NCBI GenBank assembly: GCA_024138025.1
Contig: JAMXBD010002480.1
Span: 1-64,000 of the forward strand
Origin: Combretum micranthum
Lineage: Eukaryota; Streptophyta; Magnoliopsida; Myrtales; Combretaceae
Direction: 5' to 3'
DNA: 64,000 nt
Shown: piece by piece, positions 1-11,520 of the stretch
How positions within the stretch are numbered: position 1 is the first letter of the stretch
Layout of the letters: each line of letters starts with the position of its first letter
Notes under the pieces: model-generated
What the model saw: only the letters and a program-made list of their open reading frames with translations
Told to the model about the DNA's origin: nothing
The model's database searches: none
Position numbers and translations under genes: made by a program

Positions 1-1700
1 GAAGGGATAAGTTTAGAGAATTTTCGTACTTTACAGCGTAGGGGGTATGAACAGGGAGTTACGGCCATGACTTGAGTCGTAATCTCCTTTGATAAAAAAA
101 AAATGAACATAACGACCATATCATGGCCATGATTGAGGCCATGAAAAACACATTGTCAGCAACAAGGCTATCACCCTACCCCTAATTACGGGTGTTACAC
201 AACAGGTGATATCATGTTCTTTTTCCCCAAAGCCAATAACGCCTCTCATCATGGGCGTGAGCTACAAGGTGATGTTGTAACTTTATTTTTCCCTTTGAAT
301 GGCCTCCATAAACATGTAAACCTTTGACTTAACATCAACGTACACTTAACCCTAAGGAGGATTGTATATCTAGGCCTAGAACGATAGTAGCTCTTAATAA
401 CTTAGAAATTGGATAACCTTAAGGGTGTGCTTTCCTTTTTATTAAAATAATGAATTAGTATTGTTATGTGTCGTATTTAGGTGACTTTAGTACATTTAGG
501 ATATCTATTCCACACACTAAATCAAGCACGTCATTGCCTTGTCTATTGTTTGTGTGTGTTAGGTACTAGTATATGAAAATGGACTGATTAATGATTTGAA
601 TCTAATTATTTTTTTGCTACTTGTGTTTGGTTGGACTAAGTGGATCGAGAGTACTAGTAATGTTAGGGTGGCACACTGATGATCCTCATGTGATGTTTCT
701 CAAGTGTAGTCATATTGGATAATCTTAAGGGTGTTCTTTCCTTCTTTACTAAAGTAATGAATTAGTTTTTTTATGTGTCGTATTCAAGTGACTAGTACAT
801 TTGGGATATCTACTCCACATACTGAATCTAGCACATCATTGCATTATTTGTTGTTTGTGCATGTTTGGTACTAGTAACTAAAAATGGAATAATGATTTGA
901 ATCTAATTATTTTTTTGCTACTTGTGTTTGGTTAGGCTAAGTGGACCATGAGTACCAGTAATGCTAGGGTGGCATAGTGATGATCCTCATGTGATATTTC
1001 TCGAGTTGAGTCATCCCTGGAAAGGATTTTAGTAGATTATGTAAAATCGGTTGCAGTTCCTAAGGTATTAGGGAGTACCCAATACCAAATATATGTATAT
1101 ATATTATTATATGTTTGTTATGGAGTCGTGAGTTACTCCAGGTTTAGGATTAGACATGGAAAACCATAGGTTGTAGTGGTTGTTGGCTTAAAAACTCTAG
1201 ATTATGAAAATGTGGTGGTTACATTATATGTCATGTTGCATGTGATGATTGTTCATGCTTGTGTGCTTGTGTTTTAGAATATTAGGCTTCAGCTCAATCC
1301 TTTTTAATCTTTTTTTAGGAACAAACAAGCAGCCTTTAATGTAAGACTTGTTAGGATATGATGTATTTGTAGATTATAGGGATGACGATAGTGGACCAAA
1401 CTATACAGTAGAGTTCTAATCAATTAAATTTATTTGAATTTGATTATTTTCATGAAGTCATGATGTTTAATATTTTGGATGTATTATAATAAACTAAGTT
1501 TGATTTCTTTAATAGGATAAGTTTGAAATGGCTGCCAGTTTACTTTGAAGTTTTATTTTCAAATTATGAATATTGATGAAACTATCTTAAATGTGAGTTT
1601 GGAGTTAATGAATATCATTTGAGGATGTTAGTAGGTTTCTGAGCCTTAGTGTGTCACCATCTTATGATGACACATGGCAAACTGATAACACACTAAGATT
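1..1700 (+). mobile_element. Gypsy-type LTR-like repeat X, copy outside the array (5' end cut)
   Basis: Homologous over most of its length to 16592-18480 inside the array. Shared blocks include a cluster of CATGG/GTGATC-rich motifs at 60-290, the run around 1060-1140 (GGGAGTACCCAA, ATATATGTATATATATTA), TTTAGCTCAATCC-like sequence near 1290, and GGTTTCTGAG...TTAG near 1635. Layout and phrases resemble gypsy LTRs, but no PBS or polypurine tract was found, so the LTR assignment is inferred. It differs from the array copy by a 306-bp internal duplication and by lacking the degenerate minisatellite at 17250-17406. Confidence 0.5.
411..1015 (+). repeat. Two-copy direct repeat, period about 306 bp
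   Basis: GGATAACCTTAAGGGTGT at 411 recurs as GGATAATCTTAAGGGTGT at 717, and the following 300 bases align throughout (TTATGTGTCGTATT, GATATCTA, TTTGCTACTTGTGTTTGGTT, GATGATCCTCATGTGAT). The array copy of this repeat has only one unit, so the duplication arose in this copy. Confidence 0.85.
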
Positions 1701-2110
1701 ATAGCATTAAATAGTTGGACAAAGAAAAAGTTGAGAAGCAAAGAATATTTATACCAAGAATGAAGAGCACAACAGAATGCAATAACTGGATAAAGTGGTC
1801 TTCTAATACCATAAAAACACCAACATCAACATTAGCTTCATCCAAAGAAGAATATCCATCTCTTTAATCACCACTTAAAAAGACAATGCTTCTTACAAAT
1901 ACATATGAGAATTGAAGCTATATAGTTATCAAGCGAGAAAGAGGTTAAGGCAACTATAAAGCAAGATATATGGATAAAAACCATGGAAGAAGGGACACAC
2001 CTAATTAGGAAAAAGAAATAACAAAGGAATATTAGAGCAAGTTGGACATCCAAGTAACAAAAACATTATTAGAGTCAATTAGGTGTACAAACTAGAAGTC
2101 AAACTAGATA
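1700..2110. other. AT-rich interval without recognisable gene
   Basis: A-rich sequence between two LTR-like repeats. A 61-codon open frame on the minus strand (1868-2053) has no recognisable domain or coding character and is not called. Confidence 0.5.
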
Positions 2111-3056
2111 ACTTAATTCATAAATTGATAGAGATTAAGGTTCAAATGGATCAATAATTTAATCTAGGGTTGGAGGATTGATGAGCAAAACTCATCAAAT
2201 AGTTATGGATGATCTGAATGAAGATAATATTTTACAAATATATGCTGCACTTCGGTTATGGGCATGATGTAGTATGTTTAGGTGTAGAGAAAATACTCAA
2301 CTTGAAGGGAAATTCATCAGTATTACATATCACACCTGTGCCAAATGTGGTGATTGAAGCGGAGCAAGAAAATCAAGTTACAATGGAGATCATCGCCTTA
2401 ATCATCGCTGTTATCCCAATAGTGACAGTGATCCCCCCTTCTATTACCCTCGTGATTCAGCTAGTGGTCACAAATTTACAAAGAAAATTGAAGCACGTGA
2501 AGATCACCGTCCTTATCCTGCTTGTGACATTGCTGATGATCCTTGACTTTGTGCTCATGATGAACTTAAATGAGTTGGACTGATTGGTGATCAAGGAGAT
2601 CAAGACCATGATCACCATGTGATTTTACACCATGTTTCTAAAGTTTAATTCTACTTTCCTATTTTATTTTATTTTTTTTTTTTTACTTTTTTATGTTCCA
2701 TTTTGCTTTTACCTAACTTGTAGCAGCATATAAGGGTCATTAGGGTTATGTTTAAGAAGTATTCTGCCATCTTTAATATTTTGTTGCCCTTTGTGAGCAA
2801 TTGCTTTGAGTAATATTGGGATTTTTCATCTCAATATTATCTTTTGTTGTTTCTTTTAATCGTGCGTAGTTTCAATTGATCAAAACGACTAGTTCGATTT
2901 TTTCTTTGGTACGTCATATCAAAGGATTGAGCATTTATATCTTTTAATTTTCAGCTTTTCTTAAATCATAAAAACCCTAAAAGACACTACAAATCCTTAT
3001 ATTGCAATATAACACTAGATCTGTTAAATGGATGGATTCTCCAATTCGTATCATCA
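2110..3056 (+). mobile_element. Copia-type LTR Y, copy A (followed by PBS)
   Basis: Aligned by eye with 13590-14828: shared runs include GGTTCAA(A/T)TGGATCAATAA, GGAGGATTGAT, GGGCATGATGTAGTAT, GAAGGGAAATTCATCA, TTCTTTGGTACGTCATATC and TGCTAGATC(C/T)GT-like sequence. The right end is placed at TCATCA (3056) because a primer-binding-site match starts just after it. The left end is uncertain; homology to copy B begins near 2110. The 121-codon frame at 2218-2583 lies inside this LTR and is not a gene. Confidence 0.6.
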
Positions 3057-3071
3057 TGGGTATCAGAGCTT
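3057..3071 (+). promoter_or_regulatory. Primer-binding site, initiator-Met tRNA type
   Basis: GGTATCAGAGC at 3059-3069 is the core of the plant retrotransposon PBS complementary to the 3' end of initiator Met tRNA. It directly follows an LTR-like end (TCATCA), which supports that end and a plus-strand element. The first bases read TGGG rather than TGG, one extra G against the usual spacing. Confidence 0.7.
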
Positions 3072-3415
3072 GAGGTTGCATCTTGATACCCATTTTTGCT
3101 CCCATATAAAAATGTAAATATATAAAAAAAAACTAAAAATTAAAAATTCGAAAAATGTAGGAAAATATAGTAAAATTTAAAAATTATAAAACTACAATAA
3201 TTTTAGTTAAGTTAAAATTTAACAAAAAAATATAAAAATTAGAAAATTTAAAAGAACTAAAAACTTAAGAAACCCCCTCTCTTAGTGAATAGCTTTATAT
3301 GGAAGTCGTAAATAAAAACCAATTCAAAATTGAAAAGAAAAAAAATTAGAAAAAGAAAAATATAAAAATGAAAATAATGTAACTTTTTATAGGCGTCGTG
3401 TTCAAATAAAGCAAA
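3072..3415. other. A-rich remnant downstream of the PBS
   Basis: Position corresponds to the leader of a copia element, but the sequence is runs of A and short A/T motifs with no gag frame. It looks like a truncated or decayed element body. Confidence 0.4.
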
Positions 3416-3545
3416 AACATAAGCAGCTCAGTTGGTAAGGCTCAACATTAATGTAAAGGAGGCCAAGGCTTGACACTCGCTAACAGTGAGTTATTCCCCC
3501 CCCTTAGCGCGTGTGCACTTCCTTAGGCGAGTGCCATTAACGAAG
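3416..3545 (+). mobile_element. tRNA-related SINE-like sequence
   Basis: AGCTCAGTTGGTAAGG at 3424-3440 is a good pol III A-box region of tRNA type, and GGCTTGACACTC near 3467 is a weakened B box at tRNA-like spacing. The 3' portion contains a C run and then unrelated sequence. No acceptor-stem pairing was found, so a functional tRNA gene is unlikely; a decayed tRNA-derived SINE is the better reading. Confidence 0.4.
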
Positions 3546-3649
3546 TTGTGAAGCTCAAAACAAGCTCCAACGAGCTCGTTTCGAGCTCATCTATCGCTAA
3601 AAAGAGATTAAAAGTACATTTCCAGAAGCATTGACATTCTATAAATCCC

Positions 3650-4760
3650 ACTCTTCATCTTCTTAGAAATCGAAAAGTTCAAAATTTCCTGAATCTGCAC
3701 TTTGAACTTCCTAAAATGCTACTAACCTCTCTCGCCAATTGCTCTGGATCTCAACCACTGCCCCCTCTTTCTCTAAAATCGCTCTCTCTCTATGTCTAGG
3801 TCGGCTTCCCTTACCCTCTTCCTCTCTACCTCGCTTCCTCTTTTTTGTCTCTCTAGCAACTTCCTCTCTATCTAGCTCGATCCTCTCCGCCTCTCTCTTA
3901 GTCTACCTGCGGGAGCAATTCTCTCTCCCTCAAACTCTCTCCACGACTCCCTCTGTAGAAAGGTTCAAAAACCTCCATGCCAATGACAAACCCAAGTAAC
4001 ACCTTCATTGATCCTTCAACCCCTATACATGCCTTTAACATATAAGCTAAAATCTGGAATCTATTTCAAAACTCCCTCCAACACAATTTGTAACATGACC
4101 ACACACCACCAAAATTGCTACCATTCTGATGAACCAAACTCACACCTTCAAACTAAATGTCACTCCGCATATTCCATAAACAAAACTCGAATTGTAGCAA
4201 GTTGCCTTAACGACCTTCAACACGCCACCAAAACACCATGTACAAACAAAAATCAAAATCGATATCTCAAAAAGAAATAACCATAAATACACCAACTAAA
4301 AACCATGGTGAACCAAACGCTAAACAACTTGTATCCACTACCCATATCAAACTACGAACACCACCAAACCTACCTCCATCACAAAACGCCTCCCACAATG
4401 AACCAACGTTGCAAACTACCCTAAGCACCTAGCTTCAATAATTCGGCAATACATCACCACTAAAACAAGCCTAAACTAAACACCAAAATCGAATCGATAC
4501 CACTAACATGCACACAAAAATCTCCTGAAACTACCGCCATCGTCAAATCCGCCATCGAACCCAAACGAGACACCAACAATTGCGACTAAACCCCCTAAGC
4601 CAACCCAGAATGTCGACCACCCTGCCGTCATCGTCAACCAAAATCGAGAGAGAGATAGATAGATAGATGAATTGATTGAACGCCTCGACCCGTGACCTTA
4701 TCCAAACCTGCATGGCCCATCGCTCGATTTCGTAATTCAAGCCTTGATTTTTATCCATCT
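3650..4760. other. Strand-asymmetric (C-rich, G-poor) block, unidentified
   Basis: The plus strand is conspicuously rich in C and A and poor in G (for example 4070-4540, dominated by ACCA/CACC/CAAAC words), beginning with a pyrimidine-rich CTCTCTC stretch at 3720-3930. Several short frames exist on both strands (plus 3739-3999, 4008-4280, 4238-4432; minus 4543-4758). None has a recognisable domain, and the overlapping frames look like a by-product of low G and few stops. It may be the decayed body of a transposable element transcribed on the minus strand. Confidence 0.35.
4651..4670 (+). repeat. (GATA)n-type microsatellite
   Basis: GAGAGAGATAGATAGATAGATG: a short GA/GATA simple repeat inside the C-rich block. 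Confidence 0.8.
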
Positions 4761-5290
4761 TAACTCAATTCTTTGTTGTTGTTGTTAATTATTTCTATCT
4801 TCTTTTCCAAGTCGGACCTAGTTAATCGAAGTCCCAATGCAGTTTTATTTTGTTAAATAATTTATTTATTTATTCATTGTCCTATTATAAATTATATAAT
4901 ATGTTCTCTCTCAGGTATACGTAACACTAAAAAATAGTGGAAAAGTATATGTGGCATAGTAAATCAGACAATATCATACGGTGCGTAATTTTAGATGAAC
5001 CGTATGATATACATGCTAGTGTTTACACATATTATACATTGCAAATGTGCATCCGTATATGTTATAATTGGCTTGCTGAATTTTCATTTTTCGATATCCT
5101 ATATGCTATGCCATGTTTGAAATTGCCACGCTCATAGGGATATATCAATACATCTTTTATTCATTGGATTCACTATAATATGTAAATAAAATTTTCTTAT
5201 AGTTTATAATATTTTGAGTCCATTATATTGATAATTTTGTTTTTTAAGAATATATATGTTGTATATATAAAATTAAGTATGGATTCAAGT
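4760..5290. other. AT-rich interval, no gene seen
   Basis: Contains a near-palindromic pair, AATCAGACAATATCATACGG at 4961 followed by CCGTATGATATACATG at 4998, but no coding signal. Short frames at 4937-5137 and 5244-5441 have no recognisable features. Confidence 0.4.
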
Positions 5291-6066
5291 CTCTTGGACA
5301 ATAAAGCATACATCTAAACAAGGAGACAACCGAGTTGGGTTTCGAATGGATCACATGAACCCTAAACCCAACCTGGTACCTATAGGGTTTATCAAACTTG
5401 ATCCTATAACTCCATAGGATTTTGATGCTATAATCAAACACATCCTATAAGGTTTGATGTAGAACTCGAAACCCGATCTTATAACCTCATGTTTTGTCCA
5501 ACTTATTTTCAAATTTCAATAATAAATTTAAGAATAGCAATTGCTTTTAACACAAATTTTCTATACATTAAAAAAAATGAAAAGATATATTTGGAATTGA
5601 TAAAAAATGTTGTAGACCACATTCGTTATATAATATTTAAACATATAATATATCACTTTTGTCTTCATATAATATCTTAAAATCATGGTTAAATTAAATC
5701 TCTTACAAGGATAAAATATAATAAACATCAAATAATATTAATCTTCGTAGCAAAAATGACTTGAGCAAAATTTAATAAAAAGTTATGAAATTCATGACTA
5801 GTCCATTAAATATAAAAGAAAAAACATCCTTAGCTTCTTCTTGTCTCTTTTCCTCTCCTTACCCCGTTAGTAATGTTTTTATTTATTTATTTATTTTTAA
5901 ATTATAATACCTAATTATCAAATATCCATCGGGTTTGTTATATAGTCCAAACTCGACCTTATAACCCTATCGGGTTTTTACTATATATCTAAACCTGGCC
6001 GTAAAACGTTTTTAATGGATCAAGCGGGTCGAAAACCCTATAAGAGCATATCCGGTTACATCCCTA
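5290..6066. mobile_element. Possible hAT-like non-autonomous element
   Basis: Both ends of an AT-rich core carry clusters of AACCC/GGGTT words (5330-5490; 5925-6060), the subterminal layout common in plant hAT-like MITEs. The right end, CCGGTTACATCCCTA (minus strand TAGGGATGTAACCGG), has the look of a hAT terminus. A matching left terminus and an 8-bp target duplication were not found, so the limits are approximate. Confidence 0.3.
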
Positions 6067-6276
6067 CACCTAAATATATAAATGAGTTATATTGTTTCAC
6101 ATTATTGGATCTTTTGTAAATATGGACATGACACATTAGATAAATAGATATAATATAAGATTCTGCTATTAAGATTGGTTTTGTAATTTTGATATGATCG
6201 GTCATTTTTATAAACAGTTGATATATGTCCTATCTAATATGTCATAAAGTTTTGATGAAATTGATCGGTATGTTTG

Positions 6277-7628
6277 TGATAAGTGTTAAAACCCATATTT
6301 TCTATACTCAATTGATATAATTTTGCATTAATTTTATGTGAAATTCTTAAGAGAAAGATTTTCAAGGTTCAAGTACTCATTTGGAAGACTTATGGATGAT
6401 TTGAGCAAAAACAAAGAAAGATTTAATAAAGGCTACAAAGTGATGACTTTCAAGTGTGCACAACGTTCATGCATGGTCATTCAGATGCTTGTGCAGAGGG
6501 AAAAAAGGTGACAAGAAAGTATCTTAATTCATGCCCTAGCAGCTACATAAGGAGTGCACAAGGTAGTGCAAAAGTAAATAACTCAATCAGAGAAGAAAAA
6601 GAAGATTTGGATTTCTACACAGCCCCAAGCACGGCCGTGCAGACCCCCCATACACACATGAGTTTTCCCTATACTATAAATAGCCGCCTTGTTGATTTAT
6701 TTGGAATCTTGGTCATACATTTGGAACCCTAGGAGGGAAAAGACGCACTTGGAAGAGAAAGATTATTTAGACATCATAGATTATCACAAGATCATTCAAG
6801 GGTTTTATTTCTACATCATGTATCTATTTTACTTCTCTAGATATTGTGTTTTTCTTGTAAACTCTATGGAGGAGTAGATTCCTAACCCTAAATCTTATGA
6901 AACCTAAACCCAATATGAATTGAGTTGCCTTGATTAATGAGAAGTTTATACTTTTTCATCTATTCATGTATTAAATTTTTTGTGATTGATTTATGCGCAA
7001 AGTTAATTACATGCATGATTCTTATTAGATGGGAGAGGTTTTATCTAGCAAGTTAGATCTTCATGAATAGGAAAGTCACATGTTTCATCTAGAGATAGAG
7101 AAACTTTGATTTGCTGCAATAAAGATTTGATCTTTGTTTATGAACTAAGATCTCTAATGCAATCTTGTATTGATATTAGTTAGGAAGAGGTTTCTACTAA
7201 TTCATGCAAGATTAGAAATTGATTAGCTCAAGGGAATAATTAGTTTAATAGAAAGTTCATGCAGTGCAAGGTGTGAATGAGTCATTAATCAATATATCTT
7301 TATATGAAAAGTTAGGGTTTAGGGTGGAACAAGATGAGGGGTATGTTGCATATCTTGTGATTGACTATAATTATTAAAAGCTTTCATAGAATCTTAGGGT
7401 TAATTAAATTAGTTAATTAGTAGTTGATGATAATACATATTAATTTAAGAACTAAACTAAGTAGTGGAGAAAGGGTAACACTAGTAATTGTTTCTTAGAT
7501 TCCTGAGGACGATACCTGATTTTAATCATATACTATTTCGAATAGGTATACTTGCCTTTGCTTGATCGTAGGATTAATTCTAGGTTTATAAATTTTAAAG
7601 TTTGGTACGATCGGTTTTGAGCGCATCA
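6277..7628 (+). mobile_element. Probable solo LTR, Tat/Athila-like gypsy
   Basis: Begins TGATAAGTGTTAAAACCC and ends TTTGAGCGCATCA, giving TGAT...ATCA inverted ends over 1,352 bp. The right-end phrase TTTGGTACGATCGGTTTTGAG and the mid-LTR motif CACGGCCGTGCAGACC are typical of this gypsy group. A TATA box (CTATAAATAG) sits at 6674. The flanking pentamers are GTTTG and ATTTG, a 4/5 match to a target duplication, and the usual PBS does not follow, which favours a solo LTR. Frames at 6454-6877 lie inside the LTR. Confidence 0.6.
6674..6683 (+). promoter_or_regulatory. TATA box of the LTR
   Basis: CTATAAATAG, preceded by a C-rich stretch (GACCCCCCATACAC) and followed by GCCGCC, in the expected U3 position of the LTR. 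Confidence 0.5.
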
Positions 7629-8540
7629 ATTTGACAGATTTAGAAATACTAATAGCTTTCTTGCATATAAATTTTGCTTTTTCCCATCTTAATTAGGTCC
7701 CTATAAATATTGAATCATTTTATCAAAAACTAAAAATGGAAATTTGTTTTTACCTATTTTGCCTTCTCCAATATATAGGATATTTATAATCAATAAAAAC
7801 CATTTTGTCAACTTATAAATAATATCACTAGCATATTTTCAAAAATCACCAAAAAAAGAAAAATAATGAGGGTTTTCCAAAGTTAGAATCTTTAGGTATT
7901 TTCAAGAATTTGAAATAAAAAAAATTAGGTCTCTTTAGGACTTTTTCAAGAATTAAAACTTAAATCGGTTAATAACTTAAACTTGGTTGTTTTCACAAAT
8001 TAAATTCAACCAACGAAGTAAAGTTTTACAAAATCAAAATGAGCTATGATAACCTAATTTCAACAAGTGGATATGAAGACACCTGCGGGATGGTCACCAC
8101 AATAAAAAAACCTTTAGGTATTTTCCCAAATAACAAATTATCAATTTTCATAAATAAAAAAAAAAAAGAAAAGCACAAAAAGTCTCCTTTCCTTATAAAT
8201 GTAAATATTTCTTTAAATCTTTTTCATAAAAAAAGGAAAAATCATAACTAAACTAAAAAGTAAATTATTTGAGTTTTTTACCCATATGACTCAGAATTTT
8301 TAAAGCCTGAAAAAGCCTAGATAATTATTTATGTTTTAAAGTAATAGCCCTTAGACTCATTAAATCTTTAGTTTTTATGCAGATTAGTGGTCGAACCAAG
8401 AATTGAACTATCCTTTGATTCATGGTTCACCTTTATTTTTCCGATTTTAGCTAGTGCCAACTCCAATCAATCAATGTAAAAAAAAAAAATCAGGGTATAC
8501 AAAAACCTTATTGGTTCCTTGTCGAGTGTTCTGTATTAAA
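7629..8540. other. AT-rich interval, no gene seen
   Basis: Long A and T runs, including poly(A) at 8156-8167 and 8477-8489. The 70-codon frame at 8039-8251 is lysine-rich because of A runs and is not called. Confidence 0.5.
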
Positions 8541-9044
8541 CTGAGCTAGGTTTAATATAGTTTGGGGCCTTTAGGAGGATAGAAGCCAAATGCGGGCTCG
8601 ACACTATGGATTGTAGTTTAAGGCTTTGGAGTTAGATTGCTTACATAGTAAGTTTCTTTGGCTTGGTTGCTTGTGTTGCAAGTTTTATTATTTTTAAAGA
8701 TGTTTGGAAAATCTGGTAAGTTAAGGTTTGTATGTGGTGCGATTGAGGGCTAAGATTATTATTATTGAGTAAAAGTATGTTATTTGAAAAGAAGCCTTGA
8801 CTAGCAGATATCGTAGTAGGACTGACACAATAATAGAATTGCTAGGTAAAATTAAGATGAATTTGTCGGGGTTAGAAGGTAATGGGTCCCTAGGAATTAT
8901 TTAAATTAGGAGCTTTACGTAGACCAAATTATTAAAATCTTTCCATACTCTAGTTATCAATTGTAGATTATTGTTAAGAAATTAACTATAATTATAAGGT
9001 TAAGGTGGCAAAATATTATATTAGAGCGATCATTGAGTGAGTAT
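8540..9044. other. Non-coding sequence upstream of the gypsy gag relic
   Basis: Less AT-rich than its left neighbour and T/G-rich on the plus strand. It may be decayed leader or gag 5' sequence of the gypsy element, but no conserved motif is visible. Confidence 0.3.
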
Positions 9045-9484
9045 CGTGATGCTGTTACATGGGGTCCTATGAAGAGGCTGATGAGGTGAAGATTTGTTCC
9101 ACCAAATTATCAAGATAAACAATATGAATCCTTATTGGTGCTAAACTAAGAGTCTATGAAGGTTGGACAATATGCCCAATTGTTTAAGACTCTCATAAGG
9201 CATTGTGAATTACTTGAGCCTCTTGTACAGACCATCGATACATTTGTCAATGGCTTGAGTTATGACATCACTAAGAGTATTGTTTTCAAAGTTTTATGTC
9301 TTTGAAGGATGCTATCCATATTGCCATTTTTGAGGAAATCTTAATTTTAATGTCTAATCTAATAGAGAAGAAAAAATTACAAAATCCCTTAAACGTAATT
9401 GACTTGCTAGATGATTATATCAAGCATGATTGTTTGGTTGAAGAAGATAGTAATGATGTTAAAAAGAAAGAGTCCAGAGGATGA
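9045..9484 (+). pseudogene. Ty3/gypsy gag (retrotransposon gag domain) relic
   Basis: Translation of the plus strand gives a recognisable gag core: TW.PMKRLM, then RFVPPNYQDKQYESLL, SMKVGQYAQLFKTLI, TFVNGLSYDITKSI and, after a frame change near 9296, LKDAIHIAIFEE. This order matches the retrotrans_gag domain of plant gypsy elements. The stop within MR*RFVPP (near 9087), a stop after LVLN and the frame change show it is dead. No zinc knuckle, protease or RT follows; an LTR-like segment of another type lies downstream. Confidence 0.75.
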
Positions 9485-9714
9485 TCATGCAATGCAAGTG
9501 AATATTAATCATGGCATAGATCGGAATGTTAATGACAAAGGCACAAAGGATGTTAGTATAAAGCAAATAGTTGTTATAGGAGTTGTATCATGTGACCTTA
9601 AATTAGAGTCACCCTTTGATATCTATGTATCTAAGTTATAGCCACTTCCATTCCCATCATAAGCGTTAATAACCTCGGTATTGATAGGCATAAATTATCC
9701 ATAGTTTCCTTAAA

Positions 9715-11300
9715 ATATTAAGTGCAATTTGATAGTTATTTAGAGAATTTATGCAATGATATGGTACTTAAATTTTAAATTTATACATTTTAGGTATAAA
9801 AAGGCAAAATATCAACAATTGGATCAAATTTAGACAAGATTTGAAGTGAAAATGGCATCCAGCTTGCATCATGCCCATGATAGGGTCGATATCATCTCGA
9901 ATGTACATTAAAGGAGCTATCATGGGCGGAATGAAGAAGAAATAGTGATAAAGTGGAGATCATAGGCCTTGATACAGTTGTGATATAGATTGTAATCCCT
10001 ACTAATCACATATATATAGTGGATACAGCCGTGATGCAAAAGAAAGAAAGAAAGCATAGTAGAGATCACATTGTGACCAACAGTGGACCAAATTGCAGTA
10101 GTATTATGAAGGTTTGATCATGGGTTTATCGGCTTGAAATATTGATTTGAGGAGCTCATGGCCTCCATCACGCCATGATCTACCTTGGATAGTTGGATCC
10201 TATGGAGATAACGGCCTATGATGCTGTTGTGATGGCAATTGGTTGTAGTATGATTTCGCGTCATTTTAAATTTCAAAGGCATTTTAAAAGGGGACGAAGG
10301 CCAAGGGATGCAAAGCTTTTCCATTCTAACATACCCAATGGTACGCACATATAAAAGCTCCCTTGACACATTATAAAGGGGACAATGAATCACATTATTC
10401 ACTTTGTAATCCCAAATGTGTGTAGTTGTCACGAGAAAAGAGAGTCCATGTGAGTTTTCCTATAACATCCACATGTTGCACTTGTAATCTTCCGATCAAA
10501 ACTTGAGAGAGAAGACAAGAAATTGTTGTTAGCATTACTGTAAAGACTTCTATAGTTGGATTTAAAAGGAGGTTTTCTTCTATTACTTCTTTTATGCCTA
10601 TTTCATTATTATCTCTACATATCGTTTACATTTATTGTTGTTTCACCATGTATGAGTAATAAGTGGGGGCTTGCAACATCATATTTGCATGAACATGAGC
10701 TTGAACACATTAATTCCTAATAGTTGCTAGTTTTAGTGAATTGAGTTAATGAATTTAAGGCTGGTCTTAATATAGATTTTAATAGAATTTGTCGAGAGAC
10801 AATTAGATTAAATAGATTTAATTCACTAGGATGACTTACTCTTGATTGATAGAGATGTCATTAAGAAAGTTGTTGCATTTTCATGGAATGTAATGCAATG
10901 CTTTGAATTTAATGTGGTTTTGATTGGTTGTTAATCTAGAAGAGATTCTAATAAACATAATTAAGATTAGGAGTAAGTAATTCTGAGAATAATGGTTGCA
11001 AATTAATAATTTCCTCTAGATAAAGATTGTTAGGATAAACTCCACTAATAACTCATGCAATGTGGTGAAGCAAGTTTGCTCGTTAATTGTGATTTTGTGA
11101 ATTATTTTGTAATAATTGTGTTGGTTGTAACTCGTTTGTGGATTAGTGTAGCTTAGCTAGTAAACTTAGAATTCTAATATTTAATTACCCAAAAACTTCA
11201 CTTGCTAGATAATAGGGAGATTAACTAGTATTGGTGTTTGCAATTGTTCCCTATGGAGATGACCTTATAATATGTCCTATACCATAAAAGAGGTCATCAG
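9715..11300 (+). mobile_element. LTR-like segment Z, Tat/Athila-like
   Basis: Resembles the LTR at 6277-7628 in layout but not in sequence: GATC/CATG-rich motifs at 9850-10240, a TATA box (TATAAAAG, 10350), then AT-rich sequence and a terminal phrase TTCCCTATGGAGATGACC near 11250, similar in style to CTGAGGACGATACCTG at 7502. The early phrase TAGTTATTTAGAGAAT at 9732 also occurs near the left end of repeat X (16634). Both boundaries are unresolved. The minus frame at 10118-10432 lies within it. Confidence 0.4.
10350..10357 (+). promoter_or_regulatory. TATA box in LTR-like segment Z
   Basis: TATAAAAG with GCTCCC just downstream, in a U3-like context. Confidence 0.35.
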
Positions 11301-11520
11301 GTATTATCATATCTTTTTTCCATCATTCAAATTGTTTTATCAAGATCCGTTAATGGGATTACGACTTCAAGGATATTATTGTTCTATTATGCTTGTGAAG
11401 CCTTACATGATGTTTGTTGGTAATTATTAAGGCTATACTAAACGTTATTTGTGTTGTTATAGTGTTTTTCTTACAATTGGTGTTAATGTAAGTGAAGTGA
11501 AGATATTTGGAAGATCGAGA

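Noticed and set aside
2218..2583. 121-codon plus-strand frame
   Set aside because: Lies within LTR Y; the homologous LTR copy at 13690-14000 does not keep the frame.
5139..6066. Complete hAT element limits with target duplication
   Set aside because: TAGGGATATA at 5139 resembles the right terminus, but the flanking octamers do not match, so only an approximate element was listed.
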